Positions 8,304-17,745 are shown, numbered from the stretch's first letter. The stretch is 64,000 bases of DNA from Streptomyces sp. DT2A-34 (GCF_030499515.1 NZ_JASTWJ010000001.1:5436001-5500000), one strand, 5' to 3'. Numbers and translations are program-made. The notes: generated from the sequence alone by a model not told the origin.

Positions 8304-8512
8304 CGCGTACGGCGGCAAGGGGACGTGCCGGGGGGTGTCCGCCCGCAGAGTCGGGCGTCAAGAAACAGCACGTCTAGCCCAACGCCCACCGCCCGACCGA
8401 GGACGGACACCCCCCGGCACGGCCCCGACCCACAACCCACCCGCAGGCGCTACAGGAACCCCCCCGGACAGCAACAGGCCGCCGCAGGCACCCCGGCTCA
8501 ACCGCCGGAGGC
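8304..8512. repeat. Dispersed ~210-bp hairpin-forming element, copy 1
   Basis: This segment is nearly identical to 31594-31804, with the differences spread as point changes and small indels. It contains a perfect 17-bp inverted repeat (GTGCCGGGGGGTGTCCG at 8325-8341 and its complement at 8404-8420). Between the arms, further self-complementary GTCGGGCGT/ACGCCC-type stretches would extend a long stem. It lies wholly between the methyltransferase and mshA genes and encodes nothing convincing. Confidence 0.9.
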
Positions 8513-8579
8513 ACAACGCACCCACCTCCCGAACAGTTGAGCGACCCCCGGTAACATCTCGGCAAAAACCACCCCACCA

Positions 8580-8605
8580 GGAATGGGACCCCTCCCTCCA
8601 GCGTT
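8580..8605 (+). promoter_or_regulatory. SigR-type promoter of mshA
   Basis: GGAAT (8580-8584), 18 bases, then GTT (8603-8605) is an exact match to the SigR consensus GGAAT-N18/19-GTT, 64 bases before the mshA start codon. SigR control of mshA is established for S. coelicolor, where thiol-oxidative stress raises mycothiol synthesis; here the site is seen directly. Confidence 0.85.
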
Positions 8606-8668
8606 GCACCGCCGTGGAGGGCGCCAGAACCCTCCGTCCGGCATGCCCGCAGCAAGGAGGAACGCCAC

Positions 8669-10005
8669 GTGAGCCAGTACGTCAGCAGGCTCGGGCGTCG
8701 CTCCCCGGCCGCCCCCCACCGGCTGCGCCTGCACCGCCGCCCCCGCCGCATCGCCATGCTCTCCGTGCACACCTCACCGCTCCACCAGCCCGGCACAGGC
8801 GACGCCGGCGGCATGAACGTCTACATCGTCGAGCTCGCGCAGCGCCTCGCCGCGATCAACATCGAGGTCGAGATCTTCACGCGCACGACCGCCACAGACC
8901 TCCCACCCACCGTGGAACTGGCCCCCGGCGTCCTCGTCCGGCACGTCGACGCGGGCCCCTACGAGGGCCTCAACAAGGAGGACCTCCCCGCCCAGCTCTG
9001 CGCCTTCACCCACGGCGTGATGCAGGCCTGGGCCGGCCACCGCCCCGGCTACTACGACCTGGTCCACTCCCACTACTGGCTCTCCGGCCACGTCGGCTGG
9101 CTCGCCGCCCAGCGCTGGGGCGCCCCCCTGGTGCACGCCATGCACACGATGGCCAAGGTCAAGAACGCCAACCTGGCCGACGGCGACACCCCCGAGCCCG
9201 CCGCCCGCGTCATCGGCGAGACCCAGATCGTCACGGCCGCCGACCGCCTCATCGCCAACACGGCCGAGGAGGCCGACGAGCTCGTACGCCACTACGCGGC
9301 CGACCGCGACAAGGTCGCCGTGGTCCACCCCGGCGTGAACCTCGACCGCTTCTCGCCCGCCGACGGCCGAGCCGCCGCCAGAGCCCGCCTGGGCCTCCCC
9401 CAGGATGCCCTGATCCCCCTGTTCGCGGGCCGCATCCAGCCTCTGAAGGCGCCGGACATCCTCCTGCGCGCGGTGGCCGTCCTCCTGGACGAGCACCCCC
9501 ACCTCCGCTCCCGCATCCTCGTCCCGATCGTCGGCGGCCCCAGCGGCAGCGGCATGGCCAAGCCCGAGGGCCTGCAGAAGCTGGCCGCCCGCCTGGGCAT
9601 CGCGGATGTCGTACGGTTCCGCCCGCCGGTCGGCCAGGAACAGCTCGCGGACTGGTTCCGCGCGGCGTCCGTGCTGGTCATGCCGTCGTACAGCGAATCC
9701 TTCGGCCTGGTGGCCATAGAGGCACAGGCGGCCGGCACCCCCGTCCTGGCCGCTGCGGTGGGCGGCCTGCCGGTGGCGGTCCGCGACGGCCGCACCGGCT
9801 TCCTGGTGCAGGGCCACAATCCGGCCGACTACGCGCGCGTGCTGCACGCTTTCGCGGAGGACCCGCACCTGTCCCCCGGATGGGCGAGGCCGCGGCCCGG
9901 CACGCCCTGTCCTTCGGCTGGGACACCGCGGCGGCAGCCACGGCGGACGTCTACGTGGCCGCGACCCAGGCCTACAGGCGTCGCGTACGCTCCCACCATG
10001 GCTGA
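8669..10005 (+). CDS. mshA: D-inositol-3-phosphate glycosyltransferase MshA, frameshifted near the 3' end
   Basis: MshA transfers N-acetylglucosamine from UDP-GlcNAc to inositol phosphate, the first committed step of mycothiol synthesis. The GTG at 8669 follows AAGGAGG. The family glycine loop ([13 protein letters not shown]), HSHYWLSG and the donor-binding [20 protein letters not shown] are intact. After DPHLS the frame breaks: inserting one C in the C5 run at 9873-9877 restores [16 protein letters not shown] and the normal end SHHG with stop at 10003-10005 (445 residues). As sequenced, the ORF instead reads on in the wrong frame and fuses in frame to the YbjN gene, stopping at 10498. Either a sequencing error in the homopolymer or a real C-terminal lesion. 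A SigR promoter lies upstream. Confidence 0.9.
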
Positions 10006-10498
10006 CGCACAGAAGGCGGCGCAGATCGTCGAGGGAGCCCTGAAGGACGCCGAACTCGACTGGGAGAGTCCGGCCCCCGGCAACTACGTCGTCAAACTCC
10101 CCGGCACCCGCAAGCTGTCGACGACGGTCTCCCTCCTCATCGGCCGCCACTCCCTCTCGCTGAACGCCTTCGTCATCCGCCACCCCGACGAGAACGAGCC
10201 CGGCGTCCACCGCTGGCTCCTGGAGCGCAACCTCAAGCTGTACGGCGTGAGTTACGCCGTCGACCGGCTCGGCGACATCTACGTCACCGCCAAGCTCCCC
10301 CTGCCGGCCGTCACCCCCGACGAGATCGACCGCCTCCTCGGCCAGGTCCTGGAGGCGGCGGACGGCGCCTTCAACACCCTCCTGGAGCTCGGGTTCGCCT
10401 CCGCGATCCGCAAGGAGTACGAGTGGCGGGTGGCGCGCGGCGAGTCGACGCGCAACCTGGACGCGTTCGCCCACCTGACCCGGCGTCCCGCCGACTGA
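9998..10498 (+). CDS. YbjN-domain protein
   Basis: A 166-residue protein of the YbjN family (type III secretion chaperone-like fold), conserved immediately after mshA in Streptomyces. The ATG at 9998 overlaps the expected mshA stop by eight bases, indicating translational coupling. The sequence shows the domain's alternating strands ([43 protein letters not shown] split across two blocks). Its function is unknown. Because of the frameshift in mshA, this frame is continuous with the upstream ORF and could be made as a fusion if the sequence is correct. Confidence 0.85.
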   Translation: MADAQKAAQIVEGALKDAELDWESPAPGNYVVKLPGTRKLSTTVSLLIGRHSLSLNAFVIRHPDENEPGVHRWLLERNLKLYGVSYAVDRLGDIYVTAKLPLPAVTPDEIDRLLGQVLEAADGAFNTLLELGFASAIRKEYEWRVARGESTRNLDAFAHLTRRPAD

Positions 10499-10527
10499 AA
10501 TCAACGGCCGCGCAATCCCTACGACGC

Positions 10528-11340
10528 TCAGCGCGCGCTGCTGCGGTAGCGCCCGGGCGGCACCCCCACCAACCTGCGGAAGTGGCGGGAGAGATGGGCC
10601 TGGTCGTAGAAGCCGGTCGCGGTGGCCACGTCGGCCGGTGACCGGCCCTCCAGGAGCAGCCGCCGGGCGCGGTCGACGCGGCGGGACATCAGGTACTGGT
10701 GCGGGGCGATGCCGTACGCCGTGCTGAACGACCGTACGAGATGGGCGGGATGGGCGTGCAGAAGCCCGGTCGCCTCGTCGAGGGCAAGACCCTGTACGAC
10801 ACGCTCGTCGAGAAGTTCGCGCAGCCGGCGGGCGAGGGCGGGGTCGCGCCGCGGGACGTCGTCCTTGACGGCTTCGGGCCGCAGGTGGGCGCGCAACCGG
10901 TCGCCGATGAGGGTCAGCCTGCTGTCCGCCTCCAGTTCGTCGCCGGGGTGCGCGAGGGCGGTGTGCAACTGGCCCACCCGCAGCCGCAGTACGGGGTCGC
11001 GCAGGTCGGGGGAGTCCACGGCCCGGCCGATCAGGTCGTCGCCGAGCCGACTGCCGTCCAGGTACAACACGCGCTTGCGGAAGCCGCGCGGGGTGGCGGG
11101 GGAGCCGTTGTGGGGGACGTGCGGCGGGAGGAGGGAGACCGTGTCGTGCGGGGTGCCGTGCTCGTGCCGGTCGAGGTCGTAGCGCACGGCGCCGTCGTCG
11201 ACGATCAGCAGCGTCCAGGCCTCGTGGACGTGCATCGGGTAGGCGTACTCGGTGAAGTGGGCGTGGAAGACCTCGGTGACGCCCGGGACGCGGGGGCGCC
11301 ACGCGGTGACTTCCCGCGTGACTTCCTGCCGGGCGGCCAT
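10528..11340 (-). CDS. AraC-family transcriptional regulator
   Basis: A 270-residue protein starting at the ATG at 11340 (MAARQEVTREV). It has an N-terminal cupin-type AraC ligand-binding domain (HAHFTEYAYPMHVHEAW; YDLDRHEHG) and two C-terminal helix-turn-helix motifs, the second with the AraC signature GFYDQAHLSRHFRRLVGVPPGRYR split by the recognition helix. It is divergent from a DUF2000 gene, with 49 bp between starts that include the palindrome ACGACGTCGT. The two form a commonly seen pair in which the regulator probably controls its neighbour. The inducer is unknown. Confidence 0.88.
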   Translation of the reverse strand: MAARQEVTREVTAWRPRVPGVTEVFHAHFTEYAYPMHVHEAWTLLIVDDGAVRYDLDRHEHGTPHDTVSLLPPHVPHNGSPATPRGFRKRVLYLDGSRLGDDLIGRAVDSPDLRDPVLRLRVGQLHTALAHPGDELEADSRLTLIGDRLRAHLRPEAVKDDVPRRDPALARRLRELLDERVVQGLALDEATGLLHAHPAHLVRSFSTAYGIAPHQYLMSRRVDRARRLLLEGRSPADVATATGFYDQAHLSRHFRRLVGVPPGRYRSSAR

Positions 11341-11389
11341 GCAAAGAACGTACAAGACGACGTCGTACGGCGGTCGGCAGTCTCGTCGT

Positions 11390-11833
11390 ATGAGCGAGAC
11401 GAGCGAAACGAGCACCGGACCCATCCGATTCGACACGAAGATCGCCGTGCTGCTGAGGGAGGACCTGGAGTCCTGGCAGCGGCTGAATGTGACCGCGTTC
11501 CTGGTCAGTGGGCTGGGGACGCAGGTTCCCGAGGTGATCGGGGAGCCGTACGAGGACGCGGACGGGGTGGGCTACCTGCCGATGTTCCGGCAGCCTGTGC
11601 TGGTCTTCGAGGGGACGAAGGAGGTCCTGACGGCGGCGCACGCGCGCGTGCTGTCGCGGGCGCTGCCGCGGGCGGTGTTCACCTCCGACCTGTTCGGAAC
11701 GGGGAACGACCGGGACAACCGGGCGGCGGTGCGGGCGGTCGGGACCGGGGAGTTGGATCTGGTGGGGCTGGCGGTGTACGGGCCGCGGAACGCGGTGGAC
11801 AAGGTGGTGAAGGGGGCGCGGATGCATCCGTGA
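11390..11833 (+). CDS. DUF2000 family protein
   Basis: A 147-residue cytoplasmic protein that matches DUF2000 (peptidyl-tRNA hydrolase-II-like fold). Recognisable parts are KIAVLLREDLESWQRLNV near the start, QPVLVFEG and the C-terminal LVGLAVYGPRNAVDKVVKGA. The ATG at 11390 lies only 49 bp from the divergent AraC regulator gene, with no ribosome site, suggesting a very short or absent leader. Biochemical function is unassigned. It ends five bases before the convergent TIR gene. Confidence 0.8.
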   Translation: MSETSETSTGPIRFDTKIAVLLREDLESWQRLNVTAFLVSGLGTQVPEVIGEPYEDADGVGYLPMFRQPVLVFEGTKEVLTAAHARVLSRALPRAVFTSDLFGTGNDRDNRAAVRAVGTGELDLVGLAVYGPRNAVDKVVKGARMHP

Positions 11834-11838
11834 CGTGG

Positions 11839-14340
11839 TCAGCGGCGGCGGTCTTTCCTTGCCAGCTTCTGGGCTTCGTACGTCTTGCCCTGGGCCTTGA
11901 GCGTCTCGATCAGGTCGCGGGTGATGATGCGGTACAGGGGGTGGTCGGCTCCCAGGGTTTCGCGAACGCGGAGTCTCGTGGACTTGAAGAGGCGTTCCGC
12001 CTCGGAGTGCCTACGCAGGTGGTTAAGAGTCCTGGCGAGGAAGTTGGCGGAGGTGAAGGTGTCGGGGTGATCGTTGCCGAGTACCTTCCGGCGCTGTTCC
12101 AGGTTCCCCGTCAGCGTCTGGTGGGCTTCGTCGTAACGGCCGAGGCGGCAGAGAGCGAGCGAGAGGCTCACGACCGTGCGCAAGGTGTCGGGGTGGTCGT
12201 TGCCCTGCACCTTCCGGCGTCGCTCCAGGACGTCTGCCAGCGTGCGATGGGATGCGGCATCTCGGTTCAGTTTGCCCAGGGCGACACCGAAACTGTGAGC
12301 GGAGTCGAGCGTGTCGGGATGATCGTCGCCCAGTTCTGCCCTGCGCCTTGCCAGCTGATCCTCGTGCATGACGAGCGCTTCGGCATGTCGGCCCAGATGC
12401 CCCAAGGTGATGGCGAGGTCATGCGCTGAGCTGAGCGTCTCCGGATCGTTGTCGCCCAGCACCCTGCGGCGCCGCTCCAGGACGTCCTGGACGAGGGGGA
12501 GGACCTCCTCATAAGCCCACATACCGTCCAGTGCCCAGGTCACCATGTGAGCGGCGCGCAGCGTGTCCGGATGGTCCTCGCCCAGGGAAGCGGCCCATGC
12601 CTCGCGAAGGGCGGCGGCAAGGTCGCGCGCAACCAGAGGCTGAGCGCTTCGTACGAGATACACGGCGGCCCTCAGCAGCGTAGGGCGCAGCTCCGCCCTG
12701 GCACTCATGGGGCGGACCGTCGCCATCAGATGCGACGTCAGCGACGTCCACCCCGGCCATGTCTCGGGCAGATCCGGATCGCCCGGATCGATGGCGGTCA
12801 GCAGAGCGGCCACGTCGTCCTGCAGCGCACCCGTCGCCTCTCCACCCGCCCTGTCCCGCACCACCGCCTGAGTCAGCCGGTGCACCTGAAACGCGTCCGG
12901 CTCCACCACGGCCAGCCCGTACCGGGCCAGCGGATTGAGGGCGCTCTGCGGCCACAGGAAGTCGTCCGGGTCTCCACCAACCGTCGCCAGCTCCGCCCGC
13001 CCCGCCACCAGCCAAGCCGTCGGAATCCGCTCGGGCCCCAGAAAGGCCGCGAGCCGCAGCACCGCAGTCGCCTCTGGATGGTCGGCGTCGAGGCGGTCCG
13101 TCGCGATGGTGACCGTGGCCGCGAGCGAGGCGGGATAGTCGTACACCTCACCGCGATCGAGAAGCTTGGTGGTGTGCGTCTCCAGCACGCGCAGGTACTG
13201 CTCCGGCGGCATCCCCTCGCTCATCACGCCCGCCGCCTGCGCCAGCGCCAGCGGCAGGTCGCCGAGGGCGTCGGCCAGTGCGTCGGCGTGCTCGGGGTTC
13301 AGGGTGGGCAGCTGAGCGGTGAGGTAGTCCAGTGACTCGGCACGGCTGAACACCCCCAGTTGGAGTCGCGGCACGACCTTGCGCCAGTCCGGATTGCGGG
13401 CCGTGATCAGCACATGCCCCTGCCCCTCCGGCAGCCAGGTCCGCAGCTGCTGGGGATCCTCCGCGTTGTCCAGGACGATCAGCCACCGCTCGTGGGTGCG
13501 CAGGTACTCCATGGCGTACCGCGCGTTGACCTCCACGCCGGCGTCCGGCTTGGCCACGCCGACGCGGGCGGCGAGTTCGGCGTAGCGGGCGGGGACCTGC
13601 TCGCCCTGTTCGGCGTCGACCCACCAGACGAGGTCGTACTGGCCGGCGAAACGGTACGCGTACTCCAGCGCGACCTGGGTCTTGCCGATGCCGCCGGTTC
13701 CGTTGAGCGCCTGGACGGCGGCCTGGCGTTCGGCGAGCAGTTTGCGGCGTACCCCTTCGATGACGGCGTCCCGGCCGGTGAAGTGCGGATTGCGTCGCCG
13801 CTGCCGCAGGTCCCACACGGCGGGGTCGGAGGTGCCGGACGGGAAACGGGGCTGGGGGCCGACCGGAGCCTTGCTCCGCCGGGACCTCGATTTCGCGGTG
13901 CGCGTGCCGGGGAAGTCGGGTTTGCGGGCGGGCAGGGCAGGTCCGCGTACCGCCTCCAGGAGCGCCGCGAGGGCGTCGGCCTCGTCCAGGTCGTGGAGGT
14001 CCTTGCGTAGCCGCGGGGTAAGGATGGCCGGCAGCCGGTCCTCCTCCAACGGCTCGACCACCACGGGGACGAGGCGGTCACGCCGGGCGACGGGGGCGGT
14101 CCACTCCTCCTCCGTGTAGCGGCCCGGGGCGAAGTAGGCGGGTGAGAACAGGGCGACGACGGCGGAGCAGCGCGCCAGGGCGTCGTTCATCTTCTTGACG
14201 AAGTCATCGCCGGTCCGCCAGTGCCAGAGGTCCAACTCGACCTCGTATCCGGCTTCTTGGAGGTGCCACGCCACCCACTCCGCCCACTGGCTGTCGGGTC
14301 CGGCATGACTGACGAAGATCAACTCGGAACTGTCGGTCAT
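11839..14340 (-). CDS. TIR-NB-ARC-TPR protein (bacterial NLR-like STAND ATPase)
   Basis: An 833-residue protein from the ATG at 14340 (ribosome site GGAGTGGGGC). The N-terminal TIR_2 domain spans residues 5-125 (IFVSHAGPD) with a candidate NAD-cleaving Glu in TEEEW at 77-79, followed by a basic linker. The NB-ARC ATPase has P-loop GTGGIGKT (214-221), a Walker B-like WLIVLDNAED and a GLPLA-like segment (GDLPLALAQAAG). The C-terminal third is TPR array with repeated (D/N)HPDTL motifs. The architecture is that of plant and animal NLR immune receptors. In bacteria such proteins are antiphage or signalling candidates, but some are ordinary Streptomyces regulators. It is monocistronic. Confidence 0.88.
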   Translation of the reverse strand: MTDSSELIFVSHAGPDSQWAEWVAWHLQEAGYEVELDLWHWRTGDDFVKKMNDALARCSAVVALFSPAYFAPGRYTEEEWTAPVARRDRLVPVVVEPLEEDRLPAILTPRLRKDLHDLDEADALAALLEAVRGPALPARKPDFPGTRTAKSRSRRSKAPVGPQPRFPSGTSDPAVWDLRQRRRNPHFTGRDAVIEGVRRKLLAERQAAVQALNGTGGIGKTQVALEYAYRFAGQYDLVWWVDAEQGEQVPARYAELAARVGVAKPDAGVEVNARYAMEYLRTHERWLIVLDNAEDPQQLRTWLPEGQGHVLITARNPDWRKVVPRLQLGVFSRAESLDYLTAQLPTLNPEHADALADALGDLPLALAQAAGVMSEGMPPEQYLRVLETHTTKLLDRGEVYDYPASLAATVTIATDRLDADHPEATAVLRLAAFLGPERIPTAWLVAGRAELATVGGDPDDFLWPQSALNPLARYGLAVVEPDAFQVHRLTQAVVRDRAGGEATGALQDDVAALLTAIDPGDPDLPETWPGWTSLTSHLMATVRPMSARAELRPTLLRAAVYLVRSAQPLVARDLAAALREAWAASLGEDHPDTLRAAHMVTWALDGMWAYEEVLPLVQDVLERRRRVLGDNDPETLSSAHDLAITLGHLGRHAEALVMHEDQLARRRAELGDDHPDTLDSAHSFGVALGKLNRDAASHRTLADVLERRRKVQGNDHPDTLRTVVSLSLALCRLGRYDEAHQTLTGNLEQRRKVLGNDHPDTFTSANFLARTLNHLRRHSEAERLFKSTRLRVRETLGADHPLYRIITRDLIETLKAQGKTYEAQKLARKDRRR

Positions 14341-14464
14341 GCCCCACTCCCACCCCAGCGACCCCAACGGCCCCCGCACCGCAACCTCTTGTATACCCCG
14401 CACGCGCCGCGACGCAGGCGGGAGTAGGAGAAGAGCGGTGGCCGGAGAGGGGGGAACGGGGGCG

Positions 14465-15742
14465 TCAGGCCGCGCCCGTCTCCGCCTCCGCCTGGGCCCC
14501 GGTCCCGGCCGGGGATTCGGCGGCCGGGGATGCCTCCGCCCCGGTGTCGGCCGGCAACCGCCGCATCAGCGCTCCGTACCCGAGCCCCGCCACCGTGCCG
14601 ACGACCGCGCACAGCCCCCACAGCCACTCCGCGCCGAAGCGGTCGATGACGAAGCCGGACATCAGCGGGGCGACCAGGGCGGCCACGGACCAGGACATGG
14701 TGTACATGCCCTGGTAGCGGCCACGCCCGTGCACAGGGGAGAGGCGTACGACGATGCTGGTCTGCGTCGGCGCGTTGACGATCTCGGCGAGGGTCCACAC
14801 GCACACGGTGAGCGCGAAGACGCCGACCGACCCGGCGAAGGCGGTGAGCCCGAAGCCGTACCCGGCGAGGACGGACGAGATGACGAGCAGCCGCCCGGGA
14901 TCGCGGTGTTCGATGAACCGGGTGACGGGGATCTGCAGCGCGACGATCAGGATGCCGTTGACGGCGACCACGAGACCGTAGTCCGCGGGCGTGAACCCGG
15001 CCTCGCCCATCGCGACGGGCAGCCCGACCGACCCCTGCTGGAAGATCACGGCGACCAGGAACGACAGCCCGACGACGCTCATGAAGCGCCGGTCGCGCAG
15101 GACGGTGCCGAGCCCGACCTCGGCCTCGGCGGCCTTGGCCGTCGCGACCGGCTTGGACTCCGGCAGCTTGACGAACACGACGACCGCGCAGACGGCCGTC
15201 ATCCCCGCCTCGATCAGGAACCCGGCGAGGTAGCTGACCTCGGCGATGAACCCGGCGGCCATGGAGGAGACGGCGAAGCCGAGGTTGATGGCCCAGTAGT
15301 TGAGAGAGAAGGCGCGGACCCGGTCCTCGGGCCGCACGATGTCGGCCATCATCGCCTGCACGGCCGGGCGGGAGGCGTTGGAGGCCATGCCGACGAGAAA
15401 CGCGACGGCGGCGATCGCGACGGGATCGTGCATGAACCCGAGCAGCGCGACGGACAGGGCGGTGGAGGCCTGCGCCACGAGGAGCGTGGGCCGCCGCCCG
15501 AGCCGGTCGGTCATGACCCCGGCCCCGAGGGAGGAGATGACACCGCCGAGCCCGTGGAGCGAGGCGACGAGACCGGCGTAGGAGGCGGAGTAGCCGCGGT
15601 CGAGGGTCAGGTACAGGGCCATGAAGGTGGCGACGAAGGCACCGAGCCGGTTGACGAGCGTGCTGGTCCACAGCCACCAGAACTCGCGGGGGAGCCCGGA
15701 GACGGTTTCTCGGGTGGCGCGTCTCAGGCTGGCGAGTGACAT
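14465..15742 (-). CDS. MFS transporter (MdtH/YnfM-like exporter)
   Basis: A 425-residue major facilitator with about twelve hydrophobic helices. The MFS motif-A loop GVMTDRLGRRPTLL follows helix 2, and a weaker copy, IDRFGAEWLWG, follows later in the second half. The start is the ATG at 15742 (MSLASLRRATRETV); the C-terminal tail is Ala/Glu/Gly rich and soluble. Members export drugs or metabolites by proton antiport. There is no adjacent biosynthetic gene to suggest a substrate. Confidence 0.88.
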   Translation of the reverse strand: MSLASLRRATRETVSGLPREFWWLWTSTLVNRLGAFVATFMALYLTLDRGYSASYAGLVASLHGLGGVISSLGAGVMTDRLGRRPTLLVAQASTALSVALLGFMHDPVAIAAVAFLVGMASNASRPAVQAMMADIVRPEDRVRAFSLNYWAINLGFAVSSMAAGFIAEVSYLAGFLIEAGMTAVCAVVVFVKLPESKPVATAKAAEAEVGLGTVLRDRRFMSVVGLSFLVAVIFQQGSVGLPVAMGEAGFTPADYGLVVAVNGILIVALQIPVTRFIEHRDPGRLLVISSVLAGYGFGLTAFAGSVGVFALTVCVWTLAEIVNAPTQTSIVVRLSPVHGRGRYQGMYTMSWSVAALVAPLMSGFVIDRFGAEWLWGLCAVVGTVAGLGYGALMRRLPADTGAEASPAAESPAGTGAQAEAETGAA

Positions 15743-15908
15743 CGGGATCCCCCACGGATGTAAGCGGCGCGGATGTAAGTGGCTCAGGCGGTGCTCACAA
15801 CTTACGGATATCCACTCCACGCCGGCCACTCAATTAACAGATGCCGTCGACTGTCCGGTCTTCGGGCAGCCACGCGAGGGGACGAAGGCGTGGATTACGC
15901 TCTGACGC

Positions 15909-16670
15909 ATGGCCGACGCACCGTACAAGCTGATCCTCCTCCGCCACGGCGAGAGCGAATGGAACGCGAAGAACCTGTTCACCGGCTGGGTGGACGTCAA
16001 CCTCAACGAGAAGGGCGAGAAGGAGGCAGTCCGCGGCGGCGAGCTCCTGAAGGACGCCGACCTCCTCCCCGACGTGGTCCACACGTCCCTCCAGAAGCGC
16101 GCGATCCGCACGGCCCAGCTGGCGCTGGAGTCCGCCGACCGCCACTGGATCCCGGTCCACCGCTCGTGGCGCCTGAACGAGCGCCACTACGGCGCCCTCC
16201 AGGGCAAGGACAAGGCCCAGACCCTCGCCGAGTTCGGCGAGGAGCAGTTCATGCTGTGGCGCCGCTCCTACGACACCCCGCCCCCGCCGCTCGAGGACGA
16301 CTCGGAGTTCTCCCAGGCGTCGGACCCGCGCTACTCCTCCATCCCCCCGGAGCTGCGCCCCCGCACGGAGTGCCTGAAGGACGTCGTCGTCCGCATGCTC
16401 CCGTACTGGTACGACGGCATCGTCCCCGACCTCCTGACCGGCCGCACGGTCCTGGTCGCGGCCCACGGCAACAGCCTCCGCGCCCTCGTCAAGCACCTCG
16501 ACGGCATCTCCGACGCGGACATCGCGGGCCTGAACATCCCGACGGGCATCCCGCTCTACTACGAGCTCGACGCCGACTTCAACCCGGTGACGCCGGGCGG
16601 GAAGTACCTGGACCCCGAGGCTGCTGCGGCGGCTATTGAGGCGGTCAAGAACCAGGGCAAGAAGAAGTAA
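15909..16670 (+). CDS. gpmA: 2,3-bisphosphoglycerate-dependent phosphoglycerate mutase
   Basis: A 253-residue enzyme of glycolysis and gluconeogenesis interconverting 3- and 2-phosphoglycerate. The phosphohistidine motif [10 protein letters not shown] (His13), the [10 protein letters not shown] catalytic loop and the second histidine in [10 protein letters not shown] are intact, and length is normal for the family. No clear ribosome site precedes the ATG; a TACGCT hexamer ten bases upstream could be a -10 element giving a leaderless message. A terminator hairpin follows at 16683-16716. Confidence 0.95.
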   Translation: MADAPYKLILLRHGESEWNAKNLFTGWVDVNLNEKGEKEAVRGGELLKDADLLPDVVHTSLQKRAIRTAQLALESADRHWIPVHRSWRLNERHYGALQGKDKAQTLAEFGEEQFMLWRRSYDTPPPPLEDDSEFSQASDPRYSSIPPELRPRTECLKDVVVRMLPYWYDGIVPDLLTGRTVLVAAHGNSLRALVKHLDGISDADIAGLNIPTGIPLYYELDADFNPVTPGGKYLDPEAAAAAIEAVKNQGKKK

Positions 16671-16680
16671 CCCGAGCTGA

Positions 16681-17475
16681 TCAAGCCCCCTGCCTGCGGT
16701 CGTGAGTAGGGGGCTTCTCGCTGCCGCTCGCGCACCAGCGAGGTGCCGAACTCCCGGTCTGCGCATGCGTTTTCAGGCCTGGCGCACCTGACTGTCCCTC
16801 CTGGTGGGCGCCCCGCACGACAGCCTCGGACTTCTCGACCCAGTCGAGGTACCAATCAGCGAACCCGACCTCTCCGAGGGGACTGAACCTTCCGTCCCCC
16901 GGACGCTCGTCAAGCCACACTTGCCCCCGCTGCGGACCAGAGACGACCAGCCAATGGAAATAGCCGCACCCCTCGTGACTGAGGCATACGGCGCCGGACG
17001 CGAACCAGTCGAACAGCCTCTCGTCCTCCTCCAGCCAGACGCGATACGCCTCATGGAACGCTGCTTGGTCCTCGACGTCGGGCTCGACCGGCTCCTTGCG
17101 CTCATGCTCTGCCTGAACAGGCAGGCTCTCCTCCACACCGGGAAAGGGGAAGCGCAATCGCTCGTGGACCGTGCCGCCGCCCGGGTCGCTCCACAGCCAC
17201 CCGGCAGGTGTACGGCTCAGGATGGTGAGTCCGTAGCCCGGCCCGGCACCGCCGGCACCGACTTCGAGGAGGAAGGCCCGGTAGTCCACGGGCAACGAGA
17301 CACCCCACTGCGCTTCCGCCTCGGCGACCTCCGCCTCCGACAGTGGATCAGCAAGCCGGAAGCGATGCCCGGCTCCCCCGTACCGTCCCCACGCGCCGAA
17401 GACTTCCCGCGCCTTGTCAGCACGGGCCAGAGCCTCCACCCGCCCACGGACACCGCGCCACGTCCTCGCCCCCAT
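16681..17475 (-). CDS. SMI1/KNR4 family protein
   Basis: A 264-residue protein with the SMI1/KNR4 (SUKH) fold: LSEAEVAEAEAQWGVSLPVDYRAFL (split here) is the signature start, followed by GAGPGYGL. Later conserved parts are CLSHEGCGYFHWLVV and FADWYLDWV. The start is the ATG at 17475. SUKH proteins serve as immunity proteins to polymorphic toxins or as general binding modules; no toxin gene is adjacent. The last ~45 residues after EKSEAVVRG are low complexity, and the stop lies inside the gpmA terminator stem, so the C-terminus may be a late extension. Confidence 0.78.
   Translation of the reverse strand: MGARTWRGVRGRVEALARADKAREVFGAWGRYGGAGHRFRLADPLSEAEVAEAEAQWGVSLPVDYRAFLLEVGAGGAGPGYGLTILSRTPAGWLWSDPGGGTVHERLRFPFPGVEESLPVQAEHERKEPVEPDVEDQAAFHEAYRVWLEEDERLFDWFASGAVCLSHEGCGYFHWLVVSGPQRGQVWLDERPGDGRFSPLGEVGFADWYLDWVEKSEAVVRGAHQEGQSGAPGLKTHAQTGSSAPRWCASGSEKPPTHDRRQGA
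16683..16716 (+). terminator. Terminator of gpmA
   Basis: AAGCCCCCT (16683-16691) pairs exactly with AGGGGGCTT (16708-16716) across a 16-base loop, 13 bases after the gpmA stop. It overlaps the last codons of the convergent SMI1 gene and could stop transcription from both sides. Confidence 0.75.
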
Positions 17476-17745
17476 GAACCGAAGCGTAGGCCAACGGATC
17501 CACACCGGGCCCACCCATTCGTACCCGCGCCCCGGAGGAGCCGCTCGAAAACCGCAGGTCGCCCCCTTTCGAGCCCGGCAGGGGCTCCCTCAACTCTTCG
17601 TGGTCATGTCACCAGCCTGTGACAGCGTTGTCCTGGAACGAAGGTGCCGGGATCCCTTCGGCTCGCAGCCCCCTCATAGTGATCGAGCAGCACCGAGCAG
17701 CCGAAGCCGCTTCGGCCTCAACCGACCGATCACCAGGGGGATTTC

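Noticed and set aside
8774..11827. 1017-codon minus-strand open frame
   Set aside because: It covers mshA, the YbjN gene and DUF2000 in antisense and shares no domain with known proteins.
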